Shown piece after piece: positions 27,096 through 39,294 of a stretch of DNA of 64,000 nt. The position numbers were made by a program, and so were the translations under genes. The stretch is from Marinomonas arctica (GTDB lineage Bacteria; Pseudomonadota; Gammaproteobacteria; Pseudomonadales; Marinomonadaceae). The stretch spans positions 1 through 64,000 of the forward strand of contig NZ_QHJF01000024.1 of the NCBI RefSeq assembly GCF_003259225.1, read 5' to 3'. Below the pieces are notes generated by a model. It was not told the origin of the DNA. It saw nothing but the letters and a program-made list of their open reading frames with translations, and did not search any database. Each line of letters begins with the position of its first letter. The stretch's first letter is position 1.

Positions 27096-28167
27096 GGTAT
27101 TTCTCAGCTGACTTATCCGTAAAATCTATCATCTCACGCAAAATACTCGTGGCGAAACAGCCCTTGGTTAAAGAAAACTCAACAATCAATTGCGCGCTCC
27201 TTTCCCCCTCCCTAAGCAATTCCCACGCCATGTTCATGGGCACAAGACGCGCCAGTCGGCTGTCTCGGGAAAGATCAAAGGCAATCAAAGCGTCTACCAG
27301 CTCAGCACTGTCTGACAAGGAGTGTTTCATGACTTGCTCACGTTGAGAGCCTGTACCGGCCTCCCAACCCTCACTAATCATAGGCAACACAGGACTGATG
27401 TGACCTCGCATCACATTTAGATGCATGAGTGCGCCTACTTCTTTTACGCGAAATTGCTCATCTTTATGCTGAAACTGTGCAATATCACCATCACATAACC
27501 GCATCCACATACCGTTTTCCACCTGATCACTTAATGCCTCATTGAAACACCAAGAACGAATTGCCGATAACCAGAAGGATTCTGTTTTCGATAATTTACG
27601 GCGACTTTGCCGCCCCTTTAAGACAAAGTCTTTGCCGTTGTGCAAATTATTACCGTTTATGCCAAAACGTTGAGGTCCATAATAATTAGGCACACCCGCC
27701 TGCTTGATCAGATTTAAACGCCCTTCTAACTCATCCAAGTCGCCATTGATTTCACGAAGTCGAATCACAAAACGATTCGCTAAATGTGTACCAGTACGCA
27801 ATTTTTTTGAATGGCGTAGCTGTGCAATCACGCGAACATTTTCAGGCTCTCTAAAGGCTTCCTGAATGGTCGAAAAATCTGGTTCACGGTTCAAAACATG
27901 CAAGCAAAACCATTGGCGTGTACAAGCATGACGGTCCTTCACGCCACTGTAAGTCACTTTATCGGGAGCAATGCCTGCCATCTGAGCCAAACGTTTGGCA
28001 AGAAAATCGGTATTCACCCCTTCCTTCTCGATAAAGACAAAACAAAACTCTCCTTTACCATCAGGCTCAAAACCCAACTGCTCTTCGACATAGAAGTCTT
28101 GTACGTGGGTTTTCAAATCCCCAGTCACAGTCGGCTTAGACCAAGCATATCGCCATTCGGTATTCAT
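27073..28167 (-). CDS. truD: tRNA pseudouridine(13) synthase TruD
   Basis: TruD makes pseudouridine 13 in tRNA-Glu. The catalytic segment [21 protein letters not shown] (about 72-92, catalytic Asp in KDRHA), the [11 protein letters not shown] region and [14 protein letters not shown] are present. Length 364 fits the family. It overlaps surE by 23 bp and ispF by 4 bp, in the conserved ispD-ispF-truD-surE order. Confidence 0.95.
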   Translation of the reverse strand: MNTEWRYAWSKPTVTGDLKTHVQDFYVEEQLGFEPDGKGEFCFVFIEKEGVNTDFLAKRLAQMAGIAPDKVTYSGVKDRHACTRQWFCLHVLNREPDFSTIQEAFREPENVRVIAQLRHSKKLRTGTHLANRFVIRLREINGDLDELEGRLNLIKQAGVPNYYGPQRFGINGNNLHNGKDFVLKGRQSRRKLSKTESFWLSAIRSWCFNEALSDQVENGMWMRLCDGDIAQFQHKDEQFRVKEVGALMHLNVMRGHISPVLPMISEGWEAGTGSQREQVMKHSLSDSAELVDALIAFDLSRDSRLARLVPMNMAWELLREGERSAQLIVEFSLTKGCFATSILREMIDFTDKSAEKYHENFDRQ

Positions 28168-28700
28168 ACATTACCTTGATTAAAAAGAGCCTGATTAAAA
28201 AGAGCTTGATTAAAATGAGCCTGTTTAAAAATAAGCGCAACGGCTTCAACAGCAATCCCCTCTTTGCGGCCAGTAAAACCAAGCTTTTCCGTGGTCGTTG
28301 CTTTCACATTGACGACACTGACATCGACCGCTAAGTCTTCGGCAATATTGGCTCGCATCGCATCGATGTAAGGACGCATTTTAGGCGCCTCAGCAATAAT
28401 AGTGACATCCACATTGGCCACACAAAAACCAAGAGCCTGTATCTCTTGATAAGCACGTTTTAATAAAACACGGCTATCTGCGCCCGCAAAAGCAACATCA
28501 GTATCTGGAAAATGTTTTCCAATATCCCCAAGAGCCGCCGCCCCTAACAACGCATCGGTCAACGCATGCAATGCGACATCACCATCGGAATGAGCAACCA
28601 GCCCCTGAGTGTAAGGGATAGAAACACCACCGATGACAATGTGGTCGCCCTCGCCAAATCTATGTACATCAAAACCATGGCCTACACGAAACGGCATCAT
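28164..28700 (-). CDS. ispF: 2-C-methyl-D-erythritol 2,4-cyclodiphosphate synthase
   Basis: IspF closes the cyclodiphosphate ring in the non-mevalonate isoprenoid pathway. [11 protein letters not shown] (metal D-x-H), [36 protein letters not shown] and [23 protein letters not shown] are intact. The normal end of the protein is followed by about 20 extra residues built from a repeated five-residue unit (FNQAL), so 178 instead of about 158. It overlaps truD by 4 bp and follows ispD. Confidence 0.96.
   Translation of the reverse strand: MMPFRVGHGFDVHRFGEGDHIVIGGVSIPYTQGLVAHSDGDVALHALTDALLGAAALGDIGKHFPDTDVAFAGADSRVLLKRAYQEIQALGFCVANVDVTIIAEAPKMRPYIDAMRANIAEDLAVDVSVVNVKATTTEKLGFTGRKEGIAVEAVALIFKQAHFNQALFNQALFNQGNV
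28178..28237. repeat. 15-bp tandem repeat in the 3' end of ispF
   Basis: Four head-to-tail 15-bp units (plus strand GATTAAAAAGAGCCT and variants) run from 28178 to 28237. The first two differ at one base, the third at two, the fourth is more divergent. Being a multiple of 3, they extend IspF in frame with FNQAL-type units. Confidence 0.85.
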
Positions 28701-28716
28701 GATAGTTACTCCTGTG

Positions 28717-29436
28717 CTATGAATGGCACCTATTGTTTGAATTCATAAGAAAAGAAAAAAGCGCTTCAGCAATCAGCAAATCTTCAGGCAGCGTTATTTT
28801 TATGTTACTGCTCTCTCCGATAATAAGATCGGGATGCCAACCAACACTCTCCATCGCTGAGCATTCGTCTGTGACTGAGATTCCTTGCGCTTGCGCTTTC
28901 TCTAATGCCTCTAACAAGGCGTGTGCAGGAAACTTCTGCGGCGTCTGCGCCAACCAGATAGCATTACGGTCTAGGGTTGCATCAACCAAGGGCTTATCTG
29001 ACATCTGTCGCTTAACAGTATCTTTAGCTGGCATGGCTAATAATGCGCCTTGTTCAGAGTGATGATTGATGATCCGATTCAATGCTGCTTGACTCAACAA
29101 AGGGCGTGCTGCATCGTGAACCAAAACCTCTTGCTGAATACCATCCAAGGTATTCAATAAATAACGCAGACCTTTTTGTACGGTATCGCTGCGCTCTTTA
29201 CCACCAATAAAGCTGTGAACACAGTCATGCTGATACCACACAGAATCTGACCAATAAGGATCGTTTTCACCAATCCCCACGAGCACGCCGGCAATACGTG
29301 GATGAGATATAAAAATCTCAATAGAACGGTCTAAAATTGTCTTTCCTGCAAGCGATAAATATTGCTTAGGACTGTTCGCTTGCATACGTTGACCAACACC
29401 AGCAGCAGGAATAAGAACCCACAGAGGCTTTGTCAT
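28717..29436 (-). CDS. ispD: 2-C-methyl-D-erythritol 4-phosphate cytidylyltransferase
   Basis: IspD adds CMP to methylerythritol phosphate. [33 protein letters not shown] is the nucleotidyltransferase signature (about 8-40), VHDAARPLL and TDECSAMES follow. Length 239 is normal. It overlaps ftsB by 4 bp and is 16 bp from ispF. Confidence 0.96.
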   Translation of the reverse strand: MTKPLWVLIPAAGVGQRMQANSPKQYLSLAGKTILDRSIEIFISHPRIAGVLVGIGENDPYWSDSVWYQHDCVHSFIGGKERSDTVQKGLRYLLNTLDGIQQEVLVHDAARPLLSQAALNRIINHHSEQGALLAMPAKDTVKRQMSDKPLVDATLDRNAIWLAQTPQKFPAHALLEALEKAQAQGISVTDECSAMESVGWHPDLIIGESSNIKITLPEDLLIAEALFSFLMNSNNRCHS

Positions 29437-29711
29437 TTTTTATTCACCATACGATAAAATACTTCGCCATCTTTTATATATTGCAGCTCACTACGCACAT
29501 GCTCTTCTACCGCCTCTTCACCAAGGCGAAGATCGTTCACTTGTGCTCTTAATGCTTGATTTCGATGTTTCAGGCGTAGGTTGATACGCTCTTGATAGGC
29601 AATCTGTTTTGCTAGCTCTTCCTGACGCTTCATTCCCTGCTCACCAAAATATAAATGATAGGATTGATAGCCCACGGCACAAACAAAAAAGACAATTAAC
29701 AACCGTGCCAT
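29433..29711 (-). CDS. ftsB: Cell division protein FtsB
   Basis: FtsB is a bitopic inner-membrane protein of the FtsQLB divisome complex. One membrane helix (residues 2-20) is followed by a coiled coil (about 27-70: EELAKQIAYQERINLRLKHRN) and a short periplasmic end. Length 92 fits. It lies between eno and ispD as in most gammaproteobacteria, but a strong terminator (29771) separates it from eno, so it needs its own promoter in the 60 bp between. Confidence 0.92.
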   Translation of the reverse strand: MARLLIVFFVCAVGYQSYHLYFGEQGMKRQEELAKQIAYQERINLRLKHRNQALRAQVNDLRLGEEAVEEHVRSELQYIKDGEVFYRMVNKK

Positions 29712-29770
29712 ACAACACCCTCAACATCTTAAAAATACATTCCTTATTATCGAAGGAATTGAAGCAAAAA

Positions 29771-29804
29771 AAAATAAAAAAAGGGAGAACCAAGTTCTCC
29801 CTTT
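29771..29804 (-). terminator. Intrinsic terminator after eno
   Basis: AAAGGGAGAAC (29780-29790) and GTTCTCCCTTT (29794-29804) form a perfect 11-bp stem with a 3-nt loop. Read on the minus strand it is followed by a T-rich run (TTTTATTTTTTTTT, 29779-29766). Confidence 0.92.
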
Positions 29805-29820
29805 ATGAAATCAGACGAAA

Positions 29821-31149
<1,329 letters not shown>

Positions 31150-31173
31150 TCACAAACTGCCTGTTTGCTCTAC

Positions 31174-32814
<1,641 letters not shown>

Positions 32815-32905
32815 TTAACCCGCCTTAAAATATGAAAAAATGAGATTTGATGGCACAGATCAATGCACCTTCAGGACGGGTGAAAATAATAACATTGTCA
32901 GCCCC

Positions 32906-32945
32906 TTCACTCAATGTAAAACACAGTTGTTTTACATTGAGTGAA
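32906..32945. repeat. 18-bp perfect inverted repeat upstream of pyrG
   Basis: TTCACTCAATGTAAAACA (32906-32923) and TGTTTTACATTGAGTGAA (32928-32945) are perfect complements around a CAGT loop. It lies 61 bp after the vanB stop and 97 bp before the pyrG start. Neither side has an adjacent U-run, so it is not a classic intrinsic terminator although it may help end vanAB transcription. Confidence 0.85.
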
Positions 32946-33006
32946 GAATCGCTGACTCAGCAATAAGAGGCAATACGATATGAAAAGCAAAACTCATGGA
33001 CGAGCA

Positions 33007-33963
33007 TTATAAGTCTAGCTCTAAAATGGGCGTTTTAGAACGAGAACAACACGGCATGACTAGCTTTCCTGAGGCGTGCTCTTGGTCCGTTAAAAACACA
33101 TCTCGATGGTCTGGAATACCGTCGATCACACCAGTCTGGCACGTGCCGCACACACCCGATTCACAGGATACCGCCAAAAAAACACCATTGTTATCTAATA
33201 CTTCAAAAATGCTTTGATCAGCCTCGACATCAAAGACCTCACCCGTACTATGAATTTTCACTTTAAACGCGGTATTTTCACCGACATTCTCATCAACAGC
33301 AGGCGCAGCAAAAAATTCTCTGTGCATACGCTCTTCAGGCCAACCTAACATTTTTGCCTGCAACAACACGTCATTAATAAAATCTGCGGGGCCACAAACA
33401 TACAATTCCGAGTGATTCGAATGACGTGATAAAACATCGACCATATCCATTCGACCAGAACTCGCCACTTGGCTAAAATGAAAATGCATTTTATCGGCAA
33501 AAGAAGCCCTTTTTAACGCAGATGAAAATGCCGCCGTGTCTGGTGACTTCGCACAGTAATGAAACTCGAAAGGCAAATCCATTTTTTGCAACTGCTGCGC
33601 CATTGGCAACAAAGGTGTGACACCGATACCACCAGCCACTAACACGCTATGACGCGTTGTATCTATTAATGGAAAGTGATTTTTAGGGGCACTTATCGAC
33701 AAGGTATCGCCCATTTTCAAGCGATGCACCTCGGTCGATCCCCCCCTTGATTGCGGGTCTTTCAAAACCGCAATTTCATAATACTGCGCTTCCACTTGCA
33801 AACGACATAATGAATATTGACGAAGCAAACCACTTGGCAACTTAATGTCAATATGCGCACCAGCTTCAAAAGCGGGCAACCCTGAGCCATCCAAAGAACC
33901 TAGCACAAGCCGAACCACACCTTGTGCTTCGATAACAACATTTCTTACAATGACCGGAATCAT
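33007..33963 (-). CDS. vanB: Vanillate O-demethylase reductase subunit
   Basis: This class IA oxygenase reductase feeds electrons from NAD(P)H to VanA. An FMN/ferredoxin-reductase-like domain (LRQYSLC, about 46-52), the nucleotide-binding VLVAGGIGVTPLLPMA (about 109-124) and a C-terminal plant-type 2Fe-2S domain (CESGVCGTCQTG plus later Cys, about 268-305) are in order. Length 318 fits VanB. It is 81 bp downstream of vanA, with a hairpin between. Substrate call rests on the VanA and VanR neighbours. Confidence 0.92.
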   Translation of the reverse strand: MIPVIVRNVVIEAQGVVRLVLGSLDGSGLPAFEAGAHIDIKLPSGLLRQYSLCRLQVEAQYYEIAVLKDPQSRGGSTEVHRLKMGDTLSISAPKNHFPLIDTTRHSVLVAGGIGVTPLLPMAQQLQKMDLPFEFHYCAKSPDTAAFSSALKRASFADKMHFHFSQVASSGRMDMVDVLSRHSNHSELYVCGPADFINDVLLQAKMLGWPEERMHREFFAAPAVDENVGENTAFKVKIHSTGEVFDVEADQSIFEVLDNNGVFLAVSCESGVCGTCQTGVIDGIPDHRDVFLTDQEHASGKLVMPCCSRSKTPILELDL

Positions 33964-33995
33964 TTGCCTCTCCTGACCTGTTATTTTTTTTAGGC

Positions 33996-34034
33996 GCCAG
34001 CCTGAGAGTAAATAAAAACCACTCTCTGGCTGGC
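33996..34034 (-). repeat. Intercistronic hairpin between vanA and vanB
   Basis: Arms at 33996-34009 (GCCAGCCTGAGAGT) and 34021-34034 (ACTCTCTGGCTGGC) pair over 14 bp with one mismatch and an 11-nt loop. It lies just after the vanA stop. In the transcript it is followed within a few bases by an A-rich, not U-rich, tract, so stabilisation or partial termination is more likely than full termination. Confidence 0.7.
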
Positions 34035-34044
34035 ACTGATCATA

Positions 34045-35151
34045 TTAAAATGACACTGTTTGAAGTGGTGCAGACGACTGAGAAGGCGACACCGCAATGG
34101 ACGCCTTGGCGGACTGTTCTTTAGCAATCAGTCGATCAATGATACGTCTTGATTGCACACCACCCGCATCAATGTCTAACTTCAATAAATCATAATCAGG
34201 AAACGCCAAAAGGTTTTGTTGCTGACGTTCAAGCACCTCTAAATCTTCAGCAAAGATCTTACCTTGCCCTTCTCGAATCGTATCGGTTAACGCTTGGTCT
34301 TCTGGCTTGAAGTTACGCGCCATTCCCCAAAAATACCAAATTGAGGTCTCGGTTTCTGGCGTGATAAAGTCCACGACGGTACTACTGGCTTTTTTATTTG
34401 CTGGCGCATCAAATCCACCGTTGCCAGCATGAGCAACCCCCACATCGATCATCACATGGGAAGGTGGACTGAATCGACAAATTTGCCAACGATCAACGGG
34501 GACATTATCGGCCAGTCCGTTGCCACGAAGTGCGGCTTGCCAGAATGGTGGTGCCATAATATTTTCCATAAAACGGCTGGTAATCACTTTGTCGCCTTCT
34601 ACTTCGGTAGAAACGGGGGATTCATCAATTTCTTTTTGACCAATGCTGCTCGCATGCACATACGTTTCGTGGGTTAAGTCCATAAGGTTATCGATCATCA
34701 GACGATAATCGCAGTTGATATGGTATAGACCGCCACCGTAAGCCCATTCCGGACTAACCGCCCATTCTAAATGAGGAATCAAGCTTTTATCCGCTTGTGA
34801 TTGATCACCCGGCCACACCCAAATGAAACCGTAACGCTCTTCTACCGCATAAGACTTCATGCAAGGAAAGCCTTTTACACGCTGCAACGGCATCTCTTTG
34901 GTTTTGCCATCGGCGCCCATTTTTAAACCATGATACCCACAAACCAAAAGACCTTCTTCGACATACCCTAGCGACAACGCCGCACCGCGGTGTGGACAAA
35001 AATCCAATACCGCAGCAATCTCATTGTCATGAGAACGATAAAAAGCAATGCTTTCGCCACAGATTTTACGACCAAGAGGCTGGCTGCCCGCCACCTCTTC
35101 AGACATGGCAGCCACATACCATGCATTTTTAGGATAAGTTTGCTGACTCAT
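34045..35151 (-). CDS. vanA: Vanillate O-demethylase oxygenase subunit
   Basis: This Rieske non-haem iron oxygenase converts vanillate to protocatechuate plus formaldehyde. The Rieske motif CPHRGAALSLGYVEEGLLVCGYHG (CxH...CxxH, about 48-71) and the mononuclear iron site NLMDLTHETYVHAS (about 155-168) are intact. Length 368 fits VanA. Its promoter carries a VanR-type operator and GGAGAA precedes the ATG. No protocatechuate ring-cleavage genes are in the window. Confidence 0.92.
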   Translation of the reverse strand: MSQQTYPKNAWYVAAMSEEVAGSQPLGRKICGESIAFYRSHDNEIAAVLDFCPHRGAALSLGYVEEGLLVCGYHGLKMGADGKTKEMPLQRVKGFPCMKSYAVEERYGFIWVWPGDQSQADKSLIPHLEWAVSPEWAYGGGLYHINCDYRLMIDNLMDLTHETYVHASSIGQKEIDESPVSTEVEGDKVITSRFMENIMAPPFWQAALRGNGLADNVPVDRWQICRFSPPSHVMIDVGVAHAGNGGFDAPANKKASSTVVDFITPETETSIWYFWGMARNFKPEDQALTDTIREGQGKIFAEDLEVLERQQQNLLAFPDYDLLKLDIDAGGVQSRRIIDRLIAKEQSAKASIAVSPSQSSAPLQTVSF

Positions 35152-35180
35152 TTGGAATTCTCCTGCTTTTATTTTTATTT

Positions 35181-35192
35181 ATTGGATCCAAT
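35181..35192. promoter_or_regulatory. VanR operator O1 at the vanA promoter
   Basis: Perfect palindrome ATTGGATCCAAT, identical to the operator I recall for Caulobacter VanR. It overlaps the -10 TATATT of the vanA promoter, so bound repressor would block polymerase. Confidence 0.88.
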
Positions 35193-35217
35193 ATAGTCAA
35201 AATAATTGATAAGACAA
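35190..35217 (-). promoter_or_regulatory. vanAB promoter
   Basis: On the minus strand -35 TTGTCT (35217-35212), a 16-bp spacer and -10 TATATT (35195-35190) are seen 39 bp upstream of the vanA ATG. The -10 runs into operator O1. An alternative -35 (TTGACT) lies closer but with a poor -10. Confidence 0.65.
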
Positions 35218-35232
35218 GATGGTTATGCATAA

Positions 35233-35244
35233 ATTGGATCCAAT
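35233..35244. promoter_or_regulatory. VanR operator O2
   Basis: Second perfect copy of ATTGGATCCAAT, 52 bp from O1. It lies upstream of the vanA -35 and may allow cooperative binding or looping. Confidence 0.85.
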
Positions 35245-35301
35245 ATTTATATTATGAATAATAGTTCACAAGCTAAACAGTTGAAAAATAGAAGATTATC
35301 A

Positions 35302-35313
35302 ATTGGATCCAAT
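35302..35313. promoter_or_regulatory. VanR operator O3 upstream of vanR
   Basis: Third perfect copy of ATTGGATCCAAT, 69 bp from O2 and 66 bp before the vanR ATG. Its place suggests autoregulation of vanR. Confidence 0.85.
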
Positions 35314-35378
35314 GATTACTTTTTTTCCGGTATTTACGTTATGATTATTTTTTTATTAATAAAACAAAGGCAGACTCA

Positions 35379-36104
35379 ATGAGCAAACCGGGCCAACATG
35401 TTATCAGCCGTTTACGACAAATGATTTTGTCCGGAGAGCTTGAGTCAGGACAACGCCTTGCGGAAATTCCCACAGCGGAGCAATTGGGGGTTTCTCGGAC
35501 ACCTGTTCGCATTGCTTTTCGCACTCTAGAACAAGAAGGCCTATTAACCAAATTATCAGGTCGAGGCTACATGGTACGCCAAGTAACACAGGCAGAAATT
35601 AGCGGCTCTATCGAAGTGCGAGGCGTACTAGAAGGGTTGGCCGCTAGGCAAGCAGCAGAAAATACACTATCGAAAGCACAGACCAATGAATTACGAGAAT
35701 TATTAAAACAAGGCGATGACTTGTTTGCGAAAGGCAGCATCAATGAACAAGACCTCGCCATATACCACGACATGAATCAGCGCTTTCACCAAATAATTAT
35801 CGAAGCCAGTTTAAACCCTGCCATCGCTGAAGCATTAAGCCGTAATGAACACCTACCTTTTGCATCGGTTAGTGCCTTGGCTTTCGATCGCAACAACTTG
35901 GTTCAAGAGTATCGCCGCTTTAATTTCGCCCACATGCAACATCACGCCGTGTTTGACGCCATCCACAACGGACAAGGAAGCCGTGCCGAAGCGATTATGC
36001 GAGAGCATGCCAACGCCACCCATGGTTACGCGAAAATTTTCTCTCAAATGGAAAAAAATGGCGAAAAGATGCACGTTTTAAACAACATAAACTCAATCAT
36101 TTAA
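35379..36104 (+). CDS. vanR: GntR/FadR-family regulator VanR
   Basis: This is a predicted vanillate-responsive repressor. The N-terminal winged helix (ESGQRLAEIPTAEQLGVSRTPVRIAFRTLEQEGLL, about 20-54) and the FCD effector domain (about 75-220) are present. The metal-ligand-type His/Asp residues (YHDMNQRFH, HMQHHAVFDAIHNG) are visible. Length 241 fits. It is divergent from vanAB and three ATTGGATCCAAT palindromes lie in the shared 227-bp region. It overlaps the convergent gene at 36101 by 4 bp. Confidence 0.9.
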   Translation: MSKPGQHVISRLRQMILSGELESGQRLAEIPTAEQLGVSRTPVRIAFRTLEQEGLLTKLSGRGYMVRQVTQAEISGSIEVRGVLEGLAARQAAENTLSKAQTNELRELLKQGDDLFAKGSINEQDLAIYHDMNQRFHQIIIEASLNPAIAEALSRNEHLPFASVSALAFDRNNLVQEYRRFNFAHMQHHAVFDAIHNGQGSRAEAIMREHANATHGYAKIFSQMEKNGEKMHVLNNINSII

Positions 36105-36397
36105 GCTAAGTCGGTATTTCCAAGCGGCACTTCTAACGCGTTACCAACACCAATTGGCTGACCAACCATTTCATCATAAGCACTCTGGTGACATAACACC
36201 ATGGAGCCAACACTTTTGCCCTTAAACAAAGCCTGTAGGTCTAACTTGTTATGGCTGGTTAAAAAACGCCCTTCATTGGTTGTTATATACTCTTCTTTAT
36301 CCCCTATGATGACGGACAGCTGATACAAATTTGACTCCAAAGAATGCAGCTTCACTTTATCGATATGGGGAATTTTTTTAAGCTCTTTTAATTGCAT
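36101..36397 (-). CDS. Small hypothetical protein, DUF6482-like
   Basis: The 98 residues are soluble, with no signal or membrane segment. The pattern LHSLESNLYQLSVIIGDKEEYITTNEGRFLTSHNKLDLQALF and the end YDEMVGQPIG resemble a small family I know as DUF6482, of unknown function; the assignment is by memory. It is convergent with vanR (4-bp overlap) and divergent from the kinase at 36524. Confidence 0.7.
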   Translation of the reverse strand: MQLKELKKIPHIDKVKLHSLESNLYQLSVIIGDKEEYITTNEGRFLTSHNKLDLQALFKGKSVGSMVLCHQSAYDEMVGQPIGVGNALEVPLGNTDLA

Positions 36398-36523
36398 GAT
36401 AATACACTCTAGTGGTTTTCTTTAGGTACGGAGGTAACCATCAATCAGTTCACATAAAATGCCGAATCAACATAATAACTTCATGCTAAAGTACTGCGAT
36501 AAAAAACAACAACAGGAAAATTT

Positions 36524-37201
36524 ATGGCCCTTGATATGAATGATAGCTACGCAAATTCAGCCGATGTACACATTGCCCTAGCTAAAATCCAAGCTTACGC
36601 CAGCAAGCCAAACCGTACTTTAATCGGTTTAACGGGCATCCCGGGCTCAGGCAAAAGCACCCTATCAGACTATTTGCTGAACCATTTCATCCAGCAACAA
36701 AATGCGCAAGTCATTTGCCTTTCAATGGATGGCTTTCACCTATCGAAAGCTCAACTTAACGCCCTACCCAATGCAGACGAGGCATTTGCAAGACGAGGCG
36801 CTCCGTGGACATTCGATAGCACCGCTTTTATCGAGCGCGTTACGCTTATTAAACAAGGCTATCAGCAAGACGATATTTTGTGGCCAAGTTTTGATCATGC
36901 CATAGGTGACCCGATTGAAGACGATCTCACCATCAAAAAAGAAACAAAGGTCATATTAATTGAAGGGCTCTACTTGCTGCATCAAAACGATGGTTGGCAA
37001 GCGTCTCAAACCCTATTCGACGAACATTGGTTTTTAGACATCCCCGTTGAAGTCGCTATCGAGCGCTTAGCAAAACGCCATATGAAAGCTTGGAACTTCA
37101 GCCATGAACAAGCTATGGACAGAATAAATCAAAGCGATGGACTAAACGCAAAATTAGTCGCAACGTACAAAGATCAGGCGGATTGGCTGTTAAGAGTCTA
37201 G
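36524..37201 (+). CDS. P-loop kinase of the phosphoribulokinase/uridine kinase type
   Basis: The 225 residues have a Walker A motif LTGIPGSGKSTLSDYLL (about 36-52), a substrate loop CLSMDGFHLSKAQLN (about 65-79), RRGAPWTFD and a Walker B-like VILIEGLYLL (about 145). This is the pattern of YggC/PanK-like small-molecule kinases. The family includes kinases for nucleosides, pantothenate and sugars; the substrate cannot be read here. It stands alone between the vanillate locus and the efflux operon. ATG at 36524 has AGG about 9 nt upstream. Confidence 0.8.
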   Translation: MALDMNDSYANSADVHIALAKIQAYASKPNRTLIGLTGIPGSGKSTLSDYLLNHFIQQQNAQVICLSMDGFHLSKAQLNALPNADEAFARRGAPWTFDSTAFIERVTLIKQGYQQDDILWPSFDHAIGDPIEDDLTIKKETKVILIEGLYLLHQNDGWQASQTLFDEHWFLDIPVEVAIERLAKRHMKAWNFSHEQAMDRINQSDGLNAKLVATYKDQADWLLRV

Positions 37202-37234
37202 CGCCGTCTAGACTCTCTCGCGCCATATTGTTCA

Positions 37235-39280
37235 CTATGCTTTTTGAGCGGCAATGGCGTCAGCACTTCTTTCAAACGTCAGGTTGATCCGCAAGAACAT
37301 ACCTTGAATGGCCTCAACCTGCGTGGTGTCTTCCACCAAAGCAATGAGTTCCTCGTACAAAGAATGGCAAGCTTTTTCAAAGCGGTCATCACAGCGGCCT
37401 TTGCTTGCCAGCAAAAAAGCGTTTGCCAACGACACTTGCCAATGTTGCAATGACGACAATGGCTTTCCTGCCAAACCCTCACAGATAGAGCGCAAACGCA
37501 TAGAAACATGACCAAGATTCAAAGCGGTTAGTGCCAAGTCTGTGACCGCTCTCGATTTCGAGCCTTGATCATAATTGGTTAAGCGCAACAATCTATCCGC
37601 CATGCGTCGGTTATACCAAGCTATTGGGCTAGCTTGCTGATTGATTGCTAATAAATCTTGATAGGTTGTTTTAAAAATACGATGGACTAACAACTGCACA
37701 CTTGGTCCGGTAATGAGATGAAACACCCAAAATAAAATACACACGCCAGCGAAAATTGCCATCGCTGAGCTCAGTGTATAGTCGATAGAAAAGGGCCGAC
37801 TCATATCACGACTAGGACTCACAAGGATAGAAAAAGGGATACAAAACCCTAATCCGTAGGGCAACGTTTGCCTATCGGCCAAAAGCAATAGACCAATAAA
37901 AAACGGCCCAGCCAAAACCAGTAATAAAATCTCCAATTGACCAGAGCTTTGCGACAATATGTTAAGTGCAAAGAAAATCGCCACAAACGACGCCACAACA
38001 ACACCAACCAGCAGCCTTTTTAAAACCACTTTTAGAATCATCAGGGGCAACCTTGCTAGCATGATGGAAAAAATAACAGGTAAAATCATGATCATCAACG
38101 CAGCCGAAGAACCAGTGCCCACCCAGATAGCGGCACCAATCAAAAACACCATCGTGGTTCGAATACCAATAATTAATCCAGCCAATGGATCTTGATACGT
38201 CTGCATACTTGGCGCATTCAATAACGTACTGTCTCGCTCCTCTAACGCGCGAAAAGCGCGTAACAATACTGTTAGCTCAGAAGTAATCTCCGCCCCAACA
38301 TTCAACATATGAGATTCAAAAGGCACATCTGAGTCATTATTCGAGCGATAATTGCTAAGGTCACTTCGCAAGAGTTTCACTTGCTCTAAGCAGTAATCAA
38401 AATCATCTGACTCCGCAATGCGCCCAAATGCGTCTCTCAATCGATCAAGAAGTTGAGTTAACACTGGCGTCATCAGTTCAGCATGACGCCGCTGCAAACG
38501 ACCAAAAATTTGCACTAATGCCAACAAAGATAAGACTTTCTGAGCCAATTGATTAGCGGCTCGTGTCCGCCCAGGCCCCTTTGGTCCCTCGTAACTGACC
38601 GCACTGGAATCTTCACTGACCATACCCAAGGTCGCCATGATGCTATCTATTTGCGTATGACGGTTCTCATGAGTACCGGATTTATCCAACTCCGTCACCA
38701 AATATTGCAGTGTCTGATTAATCACCGACCTAGCTTGTCGCTGCAGACTGTCTTTGACTTTGACGGGCCAAAACAGATGACTGACCACACCGGCACAAAT
38801 AGAACCAATAACAATTTCACTGACTCGAGCCTGTGCAACCGCAAACACCGCCTGACTATCGGCCGTAGATGGGCTCACCATGACCATTAATACGATGATT
38901 TCAGCGGTCACCGCAGCCATAGCAAAGGCATACACAAAATTAGCCTGACGAACCATAGCAGATAAAGCGGCATTCAATCCTAACCATAAGGCCAGTACCC
39001 CCAGCGCCACATAGGGATAAGACATAAATTGCGTCAACAAAAAAATACCAAACAAGCCACCAATGACAGTACCGACAATTTGGCAAATGGCCTTTTCAAT
39101 CACCAGACCACTTTCAGGGCGCATTTGTAAAAAAACAGCGGACACTAGCGCCCAATACGGTCGATCGAGATTTAAAGAAAGGGCTATTGTTAGTGCCAAT
39201 GCCATGGCAATGACACCTTTAAGGGCAAAAATAACCGCCTGTTTTTCAGGTAAAAACAGATTACGAAGGACGATTCCCAA
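37235..39280 (-). CDS. aaeB: FUSC-family inner-membrane efflux protein, AaeB-like
   Basis: The 681 residues comprise two clusters of about five or six membrane helices (about 15-175 and 360-510), each followed by a soluble region. This is the layout of AaeB, the p-hydroxybenzoate efflux subunit. ALSLNLDRPYWALVSAVFLQMRPESG at the N-terminus is typical of FUSC proteins. It is the last gene of the DUF1656-HlyD-FUSC operon. Proximity to vanAB suggests export of aromatic acids, but the substrate is inferred. Confidence 0.87.
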   Translation of the reverse strand: MGIVLRNLFLPEKQAVIFALKGVIAMALALTIALSLNLDRPYWALVSAVFLQMRPESGLVIEKAICQIVGTVIGGLFGIFLLTQFMSYPYVALGVLALWLGLNAALSAMVRQANFVYAFAMAAVTAEIIVLMVMVSPSTADSQAVFAVAQARVSEIVIGSICAGVVSHLFWPVKVKDSLQRQARSVINQTLQYLVTELDKSGTHENRHTQIDSIMATLGMVSEDSSAVSYEGPKGPGRTRAANQLAQKVLSLLALVQIFGRLQRRHAELMTPVLTQLLDRLRDAFGRIAESDDFDYCLEQVKLLRSDLSNYRSNNDSDVPFESHMLNVGAEITSELTVLLRAFRALEERDSTLLNAPSMQTYQDPLAGLIIGIRTTMVFLIGAAIWVGTGSSAALMIMILPVIFSIMLARLPLMILKVVLKRLLVGVVVASFVAIFFALNILSQSSGQLEILLLVLAGPFFIGLLLLADRQTLPYGLGFCIPFSILVSPSRDMSRPFSIDYTLSSAMAIFAGVCILFWVFHLITGPSVQLLVHRIFKTTYQDLLAINQQASPIAWYNRRMADRLLRLTNYDQGSKSRAVTDLALTALNLGHVSMRLRSICEGLAGKPLSSLQHWQVSLANAFLLASKGRCDDRFEKACHSLYEELIALVEDTTQVEAIQGMFLRINLTFERSADAIAAQKA

Positions 39281-39294
39281 AACGATTCTCCTTA

